32,450 bases of DNA from DATKBT01 sp035546295 (GTDB taxonomy: Bacteria; Acidobacteriota; Thermoanaerobaculia; Multivoradales; Multivoraceae). Under the pieces are notes generated by a model. That model saw nothing but the letters and a program-made list of their open reading frames with translations. It was not told the origin of the DNA and made no database searches. Each line of letters begins with the position of its first letter. The first letter of the stretch is position 1. The DNA lies in assembly GCA_035546295.1 (NCBI GenBank), contig DATKBT010000041.1, forward strand, positions 1-32,450, written 5' to 3'. The position numbers were made by a program, and so were the translations under genes. Positions 25,101-32,421 of this stretch are shown in pieces.

Positions 25101-25513
25101 ATCACGGGAGCCTGCCGCGGGTCGAGGTGGCGCACCAGGACGTCGTCGACCTCTGGGTCGGCGGCCACCGGGTTGATGGCCTTCTGCACGTCGACCAGCG
25201 CCAGGTCCATGTTGGCGTCCCAGTCGAAGCGCACGCTGGCGATCAGCCGCCCTGTTCGCGCCACCTGGCTCACCTCGCGGATGCCGCGCACCGCGAACAG
25301 GCGCCGCTCGACCTGCTCACCGTAGAGCCGCTCCATCTCGGTCGGAGGCCGGTCGCCCGAGGTCACCATGACCACGATCGTCGGGCTGCGCACGTCGGGG
25401 AGCAGGTCGAGCGGCAGCTCGGTCCAGGCGATCCAGCCGACCAGCGCCACCGCCAGCGCCAGCACGGTCACCGCCACCGGGCGGCGCGCGGCGAGCTGGG
25501 CGAGGGCTTCCAT
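22199..25513 (-). CDS. RND-family efflux transporter permease (AcrB/HAE type)
   Basis: An inner-membrane, proton-driven pump of 1,104 residues with the standard two-fold layout: helix 1, a large periplasmic loop, helices 2-6, helix 7, a second loop, helices 8-12. Recognisable parts are the N-terminal ARRPVAVTVLALAVALVG helix, LPLDLLPDVRSPTIVV, helix 4 with GMLVDNAIVVVES (Asp of the proton path near residue 446), and helix 10 with VNDAVLLL near 1004. The length is slightly above usual because of Gly-rich insertions in the first porter loop (about 250-300) and in the linker before helix 7. The ATG at 25513 follows the adaptor gene stop by nine bases; its ribosome binding site is weak, so coupling to the adaptor is likely. 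It should work with that adaptor; no TolC-like channel gene is in the window. Confidence 0.93.
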   Translation of the reverse strand: MEALAQLAARRPVAVTVLALAVALVGWIAWTELPLDLLPDVRSPTIVVMVTSGDRPPTEMERLYGEQVERRLFAVRGIREVSQVARTGRLIASVRFDWDANMDLALVDVQKAINPVAADPEVDDVLVRHLDPRQAPVMSLGLVAEEGGPDLAELRRVARRQVSPAMEQLPGVAEVRVLGGRELEVRVEVDLYRMEAFGVSLDLLESRLRAENVDIDAGTLEEGGQVYLVRGLSRFRRPEDVARVVVKYGSGTGGRAGRPGAGVPGGGGGEGGVVGSAGASGARGSVIGQPRRPAGVGRQPIRVSDLAEVTLADGEIDHLVRVDAVEGVGLQVFKEAGANTVAVSRTVREALAGLTRDLPRVEVVLVADEAALVEDALADLRNAAGFGILLAVLVLVLFLRSLGPTVVVASAVPVSIFAALFLMRLFDYSLNVITLAGLALGAGMLVDNAIVVVESIHRRLTAGDPTLTAAARGTGEVAGAIVASTLTTCVVFLPVIFVQGLAARLIEGIAFTVVTSLMASLLVALMLIPALSRWLLPRRRRAGEGPHRTAAAPAATGVGEGLDRAERTGVPSVPVGPDAEEPRPLGRAFDAVERLVLVLLRVRWVVVGVAVLLAGVAVWVLLGLGTELLPPADPRQFSLRMIGPAGQRVEATSSAVATVEQAIREAAGDDVEAILSEVGRLPDDDRFITTELTEENTARIVVRLAAEGATGGMVVASLAPALADLPETEIEWEVGASALSRALGTSGPPIAVEIAGQSLEDLRIAATRIRDALAEREELWNVRSSFEGGPPELRVELDRAMADGLGIDLETVARVLETSLDGRAVTLLTTGDEEREVVLHLPRPRREELAELRFTAPDGAPRVLGQVARFEPAEGAREIFRRDQRRVALVTGRIAERSDYPSAVAGASEALATVDLPPGLATRLAGEEEERERTVGELRWAGIMALVLVLMVLAGTFESLLQPITVLFAIPLALIGVATALAPVGRPVGVMALLGLIVLAGVAVNDAVLLLATARRLIAEGMERSAGLARAAAIRLRPILMTTLTTILALAPLAVGGGEAAALRSPMALTIIGGMVTSTAGSLLVLPCLYAILDRGRGSGARGR

Positions 25514-25522
25514 GGGCGTTGC

Positions 25523-26638
25523 CTAGCCCGAAACGCGGACACGGGTGCCGTCGGTCAGGGTCTCTAGACCCCGCACCACGATCCGGTCGCCGGAGCTGAC
25601 CCCCCGAACCACCTCGACCACCTCGTCGTCGCCCAGGCCGAGGACCACCTCGCGCTCGGCGACCCGCTGCCCGTCGAGCACGAAGACCACACGACGGCCG
25701 CCGCGCTCGGTGACCGCCGCGCGCGGCACCACCGGCACCCCCTCGCGCTGCTCGACGAGCAGGGTGACCTCGACGAACATGCCGGGGCGCAGCAGCCCCT
25801 CCTCGTTGGCGACCGCGACCTCGGCACGGAAGGTGTGGGTCGCGGGATCGACCGAGGGCGACAGGCGCAACACGGTGCCCACGAAGCCCCGCCCCTCCCA
25901 CGCGAAATGCCGCACCCGCGCCTTCTGGCCCGGTCGAACGCGGGCGAGCTCGGGTCCGACCAGGTCGATGTCGGCGATCAGCGTGTTGGTCGGCGAGATC
26001 CTGGCGACCTGGAACCCGGGGGAGACGAGCTGCCCGTCGGCGACCGGCATCCCGCTGGCGTCGCGAGCGAGCTCCATGAGCACCCCCGAGATCGGCGTGG
26101 TGAGGCGGGTGCGCTCCTCGGTGAGGCGCGAACGCTCGAGTGCAGCCCTCGCCTCCTCGAGCGCGGTCTCGGCGCGCCGGTACTCCTCGGTGCTGATCAG
26201 CTCCTCTTCGAACAGCTTGCGGCGGGCGTCGCGCTCGGCCTCGGCGGTGCGGTAGGCCTGGAGCGTGGCGTCGATGTTGGCGGCGAGGCGCGCGTCCTCG
26301 CCGGTGATCTCGGCGATCGGCTGGTCGCGCGTGACCCGGTCGCCCTCGGCGAGCCGGCGACCCGCTGAGGTGCGCGCGATCTGGAGCCGGCCCGGCGACT
26401 CGGCGAGCACCACCACGCTCTCGGCGGCGCGCAGGGTGCCGGTGGCCACGATCCGATCCTCGACCGAGCCGGTCGCCACGTCCTCGACCCCGACCGGCAC
26501 CAGGAACTCGACCGGAGCCGACGAGCCTCCGCCCTCGCAGGCCGAGACGAAGAGCGCGAGCTTCGCGAGGAAGAGGAGGAGGAGGAGCGAGGCGGGTCGA
26601 GCGTGGACGGGCCGGCCGCGAACCGCGGCCCGCCTCAA
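25523..26638 (-). CDS. Periplasmic adaptor lipoprotein (HlyD/RND membrane fusion family)
   Basis: A protein of 371 residues. Residues 1-34 are a lipoprotein signal ending in the lipobox FVSAC (Cys34). The mature part has adaptor order: a lipoyl/barrel-sandwich half (TGTLRAAESVVVLAE), a coiled-coil hairpin with many Glu/Arg/Ala residues (about 95-155), the returning half with TTPISGVL, a beta-barrel with IADIDLVGPELARVRPGQ, and a membrane-proximal close with VVRGLETLTDGTRV. The TTG start at 26638 was chosen because GGGAGG lies six bases upstream and it overlaps the stop of the permease/peptidase gene as TTGA; the open frame upstream of it is antisense-like. It is the only adaptor in the cluster, so it may serve both RND pumps. 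Confidence 0.9.
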   Translation of the reverse strand: MRRAAVRGRPVHARPASLLLLLFLAKLALFVSACEGGGSSAPVEFLVPVGVEDVATGSVEDRIVATGTLRAAESVVVLAESPGRLQIARTSAGRRLAEGDRVTRDQPIAEITGEDARLAANIDATLQAYRTAEAERDARRKLFEEELISTEEYRRAETALEEARAALERSRLTEERTRLTTPISGVLMELARDASGMPVADGQLVSPGFQVARISPTNTLIADIDLVGPELARVRPGQKARVRHFAWEGRGFVGTVLRLSPSVDPATHTFRAEVAVANEEGLLRPGMFVEVTLLVEQREGVPVVPRAAVTERGGRRVVFVLDGQRVAEREVVLGLGDDEVVEVVRGVSSGDRIVVRGLETLTDGTRVRVSG

Positions 26639-29600
26639 GATCCGCCTCCCATCGGCGCTCGCCCTCCGGAGGTGCCGGTCGTCGAGCTGGAAGACGACTC
26701 GGACGAGGAACCGACCGGAGCATCGAGCGGCACGAAGCGCAGCGCGTCCGCGAGCACCACCGTGCCCGAGGTGTCGTCGGAGAGGCTGACCTCGACCTCT
26801 CCCTGGTCGAGCTCGAAGGTCCCGAGCGAGCTCCACCCGGCCTCGGCCGCGCCGGCGTCGAACTCGATCGCTCGATCCTGGCCGCCCTGGCGCAGCTCCA
26901 GGTCGTAGCTGCCGTAGCGCCACCCCTGGTTGAGGGCGGCCGCCGTGCCGGTGGGCCGAGGAGGAACGTGGAGCTCGAGGCGCCAGGGGCCCGAGTGCGG
27001 CAGCTCGGCCGCGAACGTCGCGGTGCGCGAGCCGTCGCCGGCGCCGATCACGGCGACCGTGCGCCGGTAGCGGCCCCAGCTCGAGTCGAGCTCGGTCCTC
27101 GACCAGGTGGCTGGAGGCGCGCCGAAGCGGAGCGAGGGCAGACCCTGGTCCATCTCCTCCGGCGGTCGGAAGGCGCCCTGGATGCCGCCGCCGAGGCGCA
27201 GCCCCCCCTCCTGGTCCGACTCCTCGACCCGAAAGCCCGGATCGAGATCGTCGACCACGACCTGGCGCGCGCCCGCGTCGTCGAAAGCCGGCCTCCAGTC
27301 GGCGGGCTGGGCGCCGCGCAGCGGCTCCACGTTCACGATCTCCTCCTGGTCGACCTCCGGCAGCTCGACCGGAAAGTCCCTGCGGTTCAGTGACAGGTAG
27401 GGCGACACGAAGAGCCGGGTCGGGGGCTTCGACGTGACCAGCCCGATCTCGAGCGAAGTCTCCGGCGGCACGCGCACCGGCTCGCTGGTCTCCCAGGCCG
27501 GGCGTCTCTCGTCCTCGCCGGTGCTGTAGCGCAGGCGCAGCAGGCCGGGAACCGCCTCGCCGTTGCGCACGAAGAGGCGGGTCTGGTACTGCGGCAGCCC
27601 CTGGTCGCCGTCGCGCAATCGGTCGAGGCGTGCCGCCGACACATAGAAGCCGGGGAGCGCGGTCTGGTGGAGGAAGTCGCCGAGCAACGCCTCGAGGTCG
27701 ATCCCGGCCTCGTTCGCCGCCGCCATCAGATCGTTGCGGTCGAAGGTCGAGCCGCGGTGTCTCTCGACCAGAATCGCCAGCATCCTGCCCGCCCTCTGAC
27801 GGCCGGCGCCGTCGAGGATGGTCGAGGCGAGCGCCGAGGTCTTGAGCACCAGCACGTCGACAGATCGCTTCGGATCGTCCCAAGGGTCCATCTCGGTGAG
27901 CGAGTCCTCGAGCGCGGCGTCCCACACCGCCGGCCGGTCGGTGGCGGCCTCGATCAGGGCGTGGGCGACGGTCTCGCCGCTGGCCTGTCCGACCGCCACC
28001 CGCGGAATCGTCTGCGCGATCACCCAGCCCATGCTGGCGTCGAACAGGTGAGCCGAGAAGTAGCCCTCGCGCCCGGTGACCAGCCGATTCGCGAGGTCGT
28101 GGCAGAGGCTGTCGAGTGCGAGCGCCTCCGGCCCGCGCGCCGAGGTCTGGTGGAGGAAGAGGTTGCGCACGAAGCCATGCAACACGTTGCCGCCGGAGAA
28201 GTCGTTTTCGAAGAAACGCTCGAGCGCCTCGAGCTTGGCGCGCGCGATGCCGCCCTCCCGCTCCTCGAAGCGATCGGGGTTGCGGAACGCGAACTCGAAG
28301 CGAGTGGTCGGGAACGCCCCCTCGGAGAGCAGCAGGAGGCCGGGCGGCGCCTGCACCGTGTCCATCCGCCAGCCGCCCCCATACGAGCGCAGCGTCCACG
28401 GGACCTCGACAAGGCTGAGCGAGCGATACGGGTACGGCAGCCCGAGGCCGCGGGCGCCCGACAGCATCTCGGCGGCGCGACGCTCGATCTCGGGCAGGGC
28501 CTCGGCGAAGAAGTCGACGTTGCGCCCGTGCTGCTCATGGAACAGGAGCTCGACCAGGACCCCCTCGATCTCGGTCGCGCGGCGCTCGAAGCGCCCGGCG
28601 ACCAGCGCCACCTCGGGGACCGGCGCGGCGGGCGCGAGGCGCACGCTGGTGCGCTCGTCGCTCGCAGCCGGCTGATCGACCTTGCCCGGACCGGCGACCT
28701 GCCAGCCGGCGGGAGCCGTGACCTCGAGGTCGAGCTCGAGGAAGTCGGTCGGGCGCCGCCTCGGATCGTCGAGCGCGACCGAGGCGCCGGCGCGCGGGAG
28801 CCAGGCGAGCGAGGGCATCAGGGCGACCAGCCGCCGGTCGAAGAACCCGGCCTCGGTGCCGAGCAGCCCGAGCTGTGCCTGCTGGCCGGAGACCGTCTCG
28901 ATGTCGATCGCCGAGTCGAGGTAGGCGAAGCGGAGGTTCGGCTCGCCCGCGGCTTCCAGGCTCAGCGTCGCGCTCTCCCCAGAAGACAGCGATCCGCCGA
29001 GCTCGACCTCGAGCAGCCCGTTCTCGTGGCTGAAAGCGAGATCACGACCGCCCGCGTCGTGGACCGCGCCGACCTCGAGACCGGGATTGAGGGAGAACAG
29101 CGCGCTCTCGACCGCGCCGCCTTCCCGCGGACCCGCGATCGTCAGCTCGAGGTCGAGCTCGAGCGAGCGCCCCGGCCGCAGGCTGGCCTCCCCCGCGATC
29201 CGTTGGAGGTCGACCACCGGCTCGTCGATGCGCGCCTCGTGCGCCTGGCGCCACTCGGCCGAGCGCGCGATCGCGGCGCGTGCGCTGATCACCGATCCGA
29301 CGGCGATGGCGACCGCGACCGCCACCAGCCCGGCGCCGCCGGCGCCCCATAGCTTGCGCCGCCCTCCGTCGAGGCGGGGGTGCACGGCCGCGGCGAGGCC
29401 GAGGAGCCCGACAGCGGCGAGCGCCACCGCGCCGCGCCAGAGGAAGCTCTCGCCCGAGAACAGCTCGGGCGCCACCTCCGAAGCGATCCCCGTATAGCCG
29501 CCCGTGATGCCGACGATCGGCACCATGTAGACCGGCAGCACGAACCCGATCCACACCGTCACGCCCAGGACCGCCAGAGCGGCGATGGCGCTCACCAGCC

Positions 29601-30153
29601 GGTTCCTGGTCAGCAGCGAGACGAGGTAGACGAGCGCGATGTAGAAGGCGAACGCCGGCAGCGCGTCGAGCAGGAGGTAGTGGAAGACCGAGCTCCAGAC
29701 CACCACTTCGCCGACGTACCAGCGCAGGCTGACAGCGAGGACTCCGACCGTCTGGATCAGCGCCATCACCGCCGTCACCGGGATCAAGACCGCGAGCAGC
29801 GTGCCCAGGAGGCGGCCGAGCACGAGCTCTGCGTTCGAGTAAGGGCGAGTGTCGAGCACCTCGACCATCCGGTCGCGCACATCGCGCGCCCGCACGTCGA
29901 AGGCGAGGAACACGACGCCGATGACGAACACGATCGTCTGCCAGAGCGCGAACTGCCCCATCAGGAACTTCGGGCTGACCGCCCCGATCGACCCGGAGAG
30001 ATTGGAGAAGAGGCCGTGGATGACCGCGTAGTAGAAGTAGGCGACGAGCCCGATCAGCGTGGCGAGCGCCGCGAACACCCAGAAGCGGACCAGGCGGAAG
30101 ATCGTGCGCATCTCGGCGCGCGCCAGCGACCACACCGACGAGAGCGAGATCAC
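26635..30153 (-). CDS. ABC-2 permease fused to degenerate M1 peptidase-like and golvesin-like domains
   Basis: A protein of 1,172 residues. The first 350 hold an ABC-2 permease with about seven or eight helices. A large extracytoplasmic region follows that resembles the ABC permease/M1 aminopeptidase family, with LPYPYRSLSLVEVPWTL and GLLLLSEGAF. The zinc motif HExxH plus Glu is replaced by His685-Asp686-Leu-Ala-Asn689, and the downstream Glu position reads as Ala near 706, so peptidase activity is unlikely. The C-terminus (about 1035-1150) looks like a golvesin/Xly-type beta domain (SSWGRYRR, then WSSLGTFEL, then VVLADALRFVPL), followed by a Ser-rich tail. The GTG start at 30153 overlaps the ATPase stop as GTGA with GAGGAG upstream. 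The open frame beyond it is shadow sequence. The protein should pair with that ATPase. Confidence 0.87.
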   Translation of the reverse strand: MISLSSVWSLARAEMRTIFRLVRFWVFAALATLIGLVAYFYYAVIHGLFSNLSGSIGAVSPKFLMGQFALWQTIVFVIGVVFLAFDVRARDVRDRMVEVLDTRPYSNAELVLGRLLGTLLAVLIPVTAVMALIQTVGVLAVSLRWYVGEVVVWSSVFHYLLLDALPAFAFYIALVYLVSLLTRNRLVSAIAALAVLGVTVWIGFVLPVYMVPIVGITGGYTGIASEVAPELFSGESFLWRGAVALAAVGLLGLAAAVHPRLDGGRRKLWGAGGAGLVAVAVAIAVGSVISARAAIARSAEWRQAHEARIDEPVVDLQRIAGEASLRPGRSLELDLELTIAGPREGGAVESALFSLNPGLEVGAVHDAGGRDLAFSHENGLLEVELGGSLSSGESATLSLEAAGEPNLRFAYLDSAIDIETVSGQQAQLGLLGTEAGFFDRRLVALMPSLAWLPRAGASVALDDPRRRPTDFLELDLEVTAPAGWQVAGPGKVDQPAASDERTSVRLAPAAPVPEVALVAGRFERRATEIEGVLVELLFHEQHGRNVDFFAEALPEIERRAAEMLSGARGLGLPYPYRSLSLVEVPWTLRSYGGGWRMDTVQAPPGLLLLSEGAFPTTRFEFAFRNPDRFEEREGGIARAKLEALERFFENDFSGGNVLHGFVRNLFLHQTSARGPEALALDSLCHDLANRLVTGREGYFSAHLFDASMGWVIAQTIPRVAVGQASGETVAHALIEAATDRPAVWDAALEDSLTEMDPWDDPKRSVDVLVLKTSALASTILDGAGRQRAGRMLAILVERHRGSTFDRNDLMAAANEAGIDLEALLGDFLHQTALPGFYVSAARLDRLRDGDQGLPQYQTRLFVRNGEAVPGLLRLRYSTGEDERRPAWETSEPVRVPPETSLEIGLVTSKPPTRLFVSPYLSLNRRDFPVELPEVDQEEIVNVEPLRGAQPADWRPAFDDAGARQVVVDDLDPGFRVEESDQEGGLRLGGGIQGAFRPPEEMDQGLPSLRFGAPPATWSRTELDSSWGRYRRTVAVIGAGDGSRTATFAAELPHSGPWRLELHVPPRPTGTAAALNQGWRYGSYDLELRQGGQDRAIEFDAGAAEAGWSSLGTFELDQGEVEVSLSDDTSGTVVLADALRFVPLDAPVGSSSESSSSSTTGTSGGRAPMGGGS

Positions 30154-31169
30154 GGCGTCTTCTCCTCTGGTTCGTCCGGCTCGTCCTGGACCGCAACGGC
30201 GCCGCGGCCGCGCGCCGTCATGAACGCGAGGTAGCCCTCCTCGAGGGTCACCGACTCGGCCTCGCGGGCTCCCGCCGGGCGCACACCCTTCGCCGCGACG
30301 ATCCGGTAGACCGTCTGCCCATCGCTGCTCGAGCTCGAGACGACCTCGAAGTCGCCCTCCGGGAGCCCCTTCCCCGCCGCCGCCGGCAGCTCGAGCACCT
30401 GGCCCCGGGCGCGCTCGAGCAACTCGACCGGCGAGCCGCGGAAGATCACCTTGCCGGCGTCGAGCAGCGCGAGGTCGCGGCAGCCGGCGCCGAGGTCGGC
30501 GACGATGTGGGTCGACAGGATGACCGTGCGCTCCTGCCCGAGACGCGCCATGAGCTGGCGGAACCGGATGCGCTCCTCCGGATCGAGCCCGACGGTCGGC
30601 TCGTCGACCACCAGCAGCCGCGGCTCGTGGATCAACGCCTGGGCGATGCCGAGGCGCCGCAGCATGCCGCCCGAGAGCTTCTTGACCTTGCGGTGGCCGA
30701 CCTCCTGGAGGCCGACAATCTCGAGCACCTCGCCCACCCTCTTCGCCCGCTCCTGCTTGCCGGTGAGGCCCGAGAGGTTGGCGAGGGTCCCCAGCACCTC
30801 CTCGACGCGGTGGAGCCGCCAGGCACCGAACTCCTGCGGCAGGTAGCCGAGCGACGAGCGGACGGCGGCACGCTCGTGCACCACGTCGTGCCCGAAGACG
30901 CTGGCCGCGCCCGCAGTCGGCGCGAGCAGGGTGCACAAGATGCGCATCAGGGTGCTCTTGCCGGCCCCGTTGGGACCCAGCAGCCCAAAGAGACCGGTGC
31001 CGATCTCGAGGTCGACGCCGTCGAGGGCGACGGTGCCCCCCTTGTAGACGTGACGCAGACCCTGCACCACGACCGCGTTGCCGTCGAGCGTGATACCGCC
31101 CGTTCGGGGGCCGTGAGGGCCGGGGCCGGGCGCTCCCGCCTCCGCGTCTGCCGTCGTCGCTTCGCTCAT
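30150..31169 (-). CDS. ABC transporter ATP-binding protein, first gene of the export cluster
   Basis: A cytosolic ATPase of 339 residues with a Pro/Gly-rich N-terminal tail of about 30. Motifs are intact: A-loop Tyr42 in RHVYKGG, Walker A GPNGAGKS (65-72), Q-loop in YLPQEF, signature LSGGM (165-169), Walker B VVDEP with Asp189-Glu190, and H-loop His221. It belongs to the CcmA/NatA-like group that works with ABC-2 permeases, and the next gene, overlapping by four bases, encodes such a permease. A C-terminal extension of about 90 residues ends with a TLEEGYLAFM motif. That motif, and the unusual TGLFGLLGPNGAGK approach to Walker A, are shared with the ATPase part of the RND fusion. The ATG at 31169 has GAGGGAGG just upstream. 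Confidence 0.93.
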   Translation of the reverse strand: MSEATTADAEAGAPGPGPHGPRTGGITLDGNAVVVQGLRHVYKGGTVALDGVDLEIGTGLFGLLGPNGAGKSTLMRILCTLLAPTAGAASVFGHDVVHERAAVRSSLGYLPQEFGAWRLHRVEEVLGTLANLSGLTGKQERAKRVGEVLEIVGLQEVGHRKVKKLSGGMLRRLGIAQALIHEPRLLVVDEPTVGLDPEERIRFRQLMARLGQERTVILSTHIVADLGAGCRDLALLDAGKVIFRGSPVELLERARGQVLELPAAAGKGLPEGDFEVVSSSSSDGQTVYRIVAAKGVRPAGAREAESVTLEEGYLAFMTARGRGAVAVQDEPDEPEEKTP

Positions 31170-31189
31170 TGTCCTCCCTCGGCTGTCGG

Positions 31190-31212
31190 ATACTACGATC
31201 CGTGCAGATCGT
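31190..31212 (-). promoter_or_regulatory. Operator-like dyad with possible -10 element ahead of the export cluster
   Basis: ACGATC (31195-31200) and GATCGT (31207-31212) are perfect inverted arms around CGTGCA. On the minus strand TAGTAT (31190-31195) directly follows the dyad and could be a -10 element, about 20 bases before the first start codon. No convincing -35 was found. The position suits repression of the whole cluster, but no regulator gene lies next to it. Confidence 0.35.
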
Positions 31213-31488
31213 TATTCCGACCTTGCTGCGAATTCGGTGTCCCGCTCGGACGCACAACTCGTCGTCCTGCGGCCGACTCGGGCTTCGTGGCCCGGGAGCA
31301 GACGCGGGCCGCCGCTTGGAAGAGTCCCTCGTTCGACGCAGGACATTTCGCCCCGGCCGGCGGGGGCACCGCCCGGCGTGCGGGTGGCCGCAGCGTTCAG
31401 GCTGCGCTCGCGCGTGCCCCGCTCGCGGCTCCGCGCGAGGTCCCGGTGGACTCCCGACCGCGACCTCCGACGAGCATAGGATCTCCTC
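31213..31488. other. Divergent intergenic region
   Basis: The space between the export cluster (minus) and the hydroxylase gene (plus) must carry promoters in both directions. Only the dyad at 31195-31212 stands out. The frames across this stretch are Arg/Pro-rich and do not look like protein. Confidence 0.35.
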
Positions 31489-32283
31489 GTGGACCTCCTG
31501 CCCGGCCAGTCGCTGCGCTTCCCCTTCTTCCTGCTCGGGCTGCTGACGCTCCTGTCCTGGGAGCTGGCGCGCCCGCACCATTCTCCCGCGCCGCGCCGGC
31601 TCGGGCGCTGGCTCGAGAACCTCGGACTGGCTGCGATCAACGGTGGGGCGCTGACCCTGGTCTGCTGGGCGTGCTTCGTCATCGCCGCGCGCGAATGGCC
31701 GCCCTGGCGGTTCGGCCCGTTCCAGGCGATCCCGATGCCGGGCTGGATCCGGCTCGCCGGCGAGGTCCTCGTGCTGGATTTCCTCGTCTACTGGTTGCAC
31801 CGCGCCTATCACGCGGCGCCCGTCCTGTGGCGCTTCCACTCGGTGCACCACAGTGACACCGAGCTCGACGTCTCGACCGCGTCGCGGTTCCATTTGGGCG
31901 AGGTCGCCGTCTCCGGCGCCGCCAAGCTCGGCGCCTTCGCGTTGCTGGGGATCTCGCCGCTGGGCCTGGTGGTGTTCGAGATCCTGCTGCTGCTCGCCGC
32001 GCAGTTCCAGCACGCGAACGTGCCGTTGTCGCCGGGGCTCGAGCGCGCCCTGTGGTGGGCCCTGGTGCCGCCCGCGATGCACCGGATCCACCACTACCCC
32101 GAGCGGCACAGCACCGACTCGAACTACGGGACGATCCTCACTCTCTGGGACCGGTTGTTCCGCTCTCTGCGGCGCGTCGACCGCCCTTCGAGGTTCGGGA
32201 TCGAGGGCACCTCGGGCCCCGCCCCGAGCGGGATCCACCGCCTGCTGGGCTACCCGTTCCGCAGCTCGGCTCGTACGCGATAG
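31489..32283 (+). CDS. Sterol desaturase/fatty acid hydroxylase family membrane protein
   Basis: An inner-membrane di-iron oxygenase-like protein of 264 residues with about five hydrophobic segments. The histidine clusters that bind the diiron centre are present in order: LHRAYH, FHSVHHSD, and later MHRIHHYP. The conserved LDFLVYWLHR and TDSNYGTILTLWDRLF segments also match the family. Bacterial members hydroxylate or desaturate lipids, carotenoids or sterol-like molecules; the substrate cannot be told here. The start is a GTG at 31489 with AGGA about ten bases upstream. It is divergent from the export cluster and need not be functionally linked to it. Confidence 0.9.
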   Translation: MDLLPGQSLRFPFFLLGLLTLLSWELARPHHSPAPRRLGRWLENLGLAAINGGALTLVCWACFVIAAREWPPWRFGPFQAIPMPGWIRLAGEVLVLDFLVYWLHRAYHAAPVLWRFHSVHHSDTELDVSTASRFHLGEVAVSGAAKLGAFALLGISPLGLVVFEILLLLAAQFQHANVPLSPGLERALWWALVPPAMHRIHHYPERHSTDSNYGTILTLWDRLFRSLRRVDRPSRFGIEGTSGPAPSGIHRLLGYPFRSSARTR

Positions 32284-32351
32284 ACCGCGGCGAACGCGGG
32301 AAGCGACCGGCTAGCGGTAGCGAGCGACCTCATACCGCCAAGGGCAGGAAC

Positions 32352-32379
32352 GGGGTACCTGGTGTTTCCCAGGTACCCC
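32352..32379 (+). terminator. Perfect 11-bp hairpin
   Basis: GGGGTACCTGG (32352-32362) and CCAGGTACCCC (32369-32379) are perfect complements around the loop TGTTTC. It lies 68 bases after the hydroxylase stop and 42 bases before the next start codon. A terminator is the simplest reading, but no T-run follows, so a leader hairpin or binding site is also possible. Confidence 0.55.
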
Positions 32380-32421
32380 TGTCGGCGTAACCTTCGGGGT
32401 TGTCATGACCGGAGGTTGCAG

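Noticed and set aside
21878..25567. A 1,229-codon plus-strand frame opposite the first RND gene
   Set aside because: Antisense shadow; the minus strand has a complete RND pump.
25523..28399. A 958-codon minus-strand frame containing the adaptor
   Set aside because: Upstream of the TTG at 26638 it overlaps the permease/peptidase gene and is Arg/Ala-rich; the TTG has an ideal ribosome binding site.
26635..32238. A continuous minus-strand frame of 1,867 codons
   Set aside because: Only the part from the GTG at 30153 is real. The rest overlaps the ATPase gene in another frame and is low-complexity shadow sequence.
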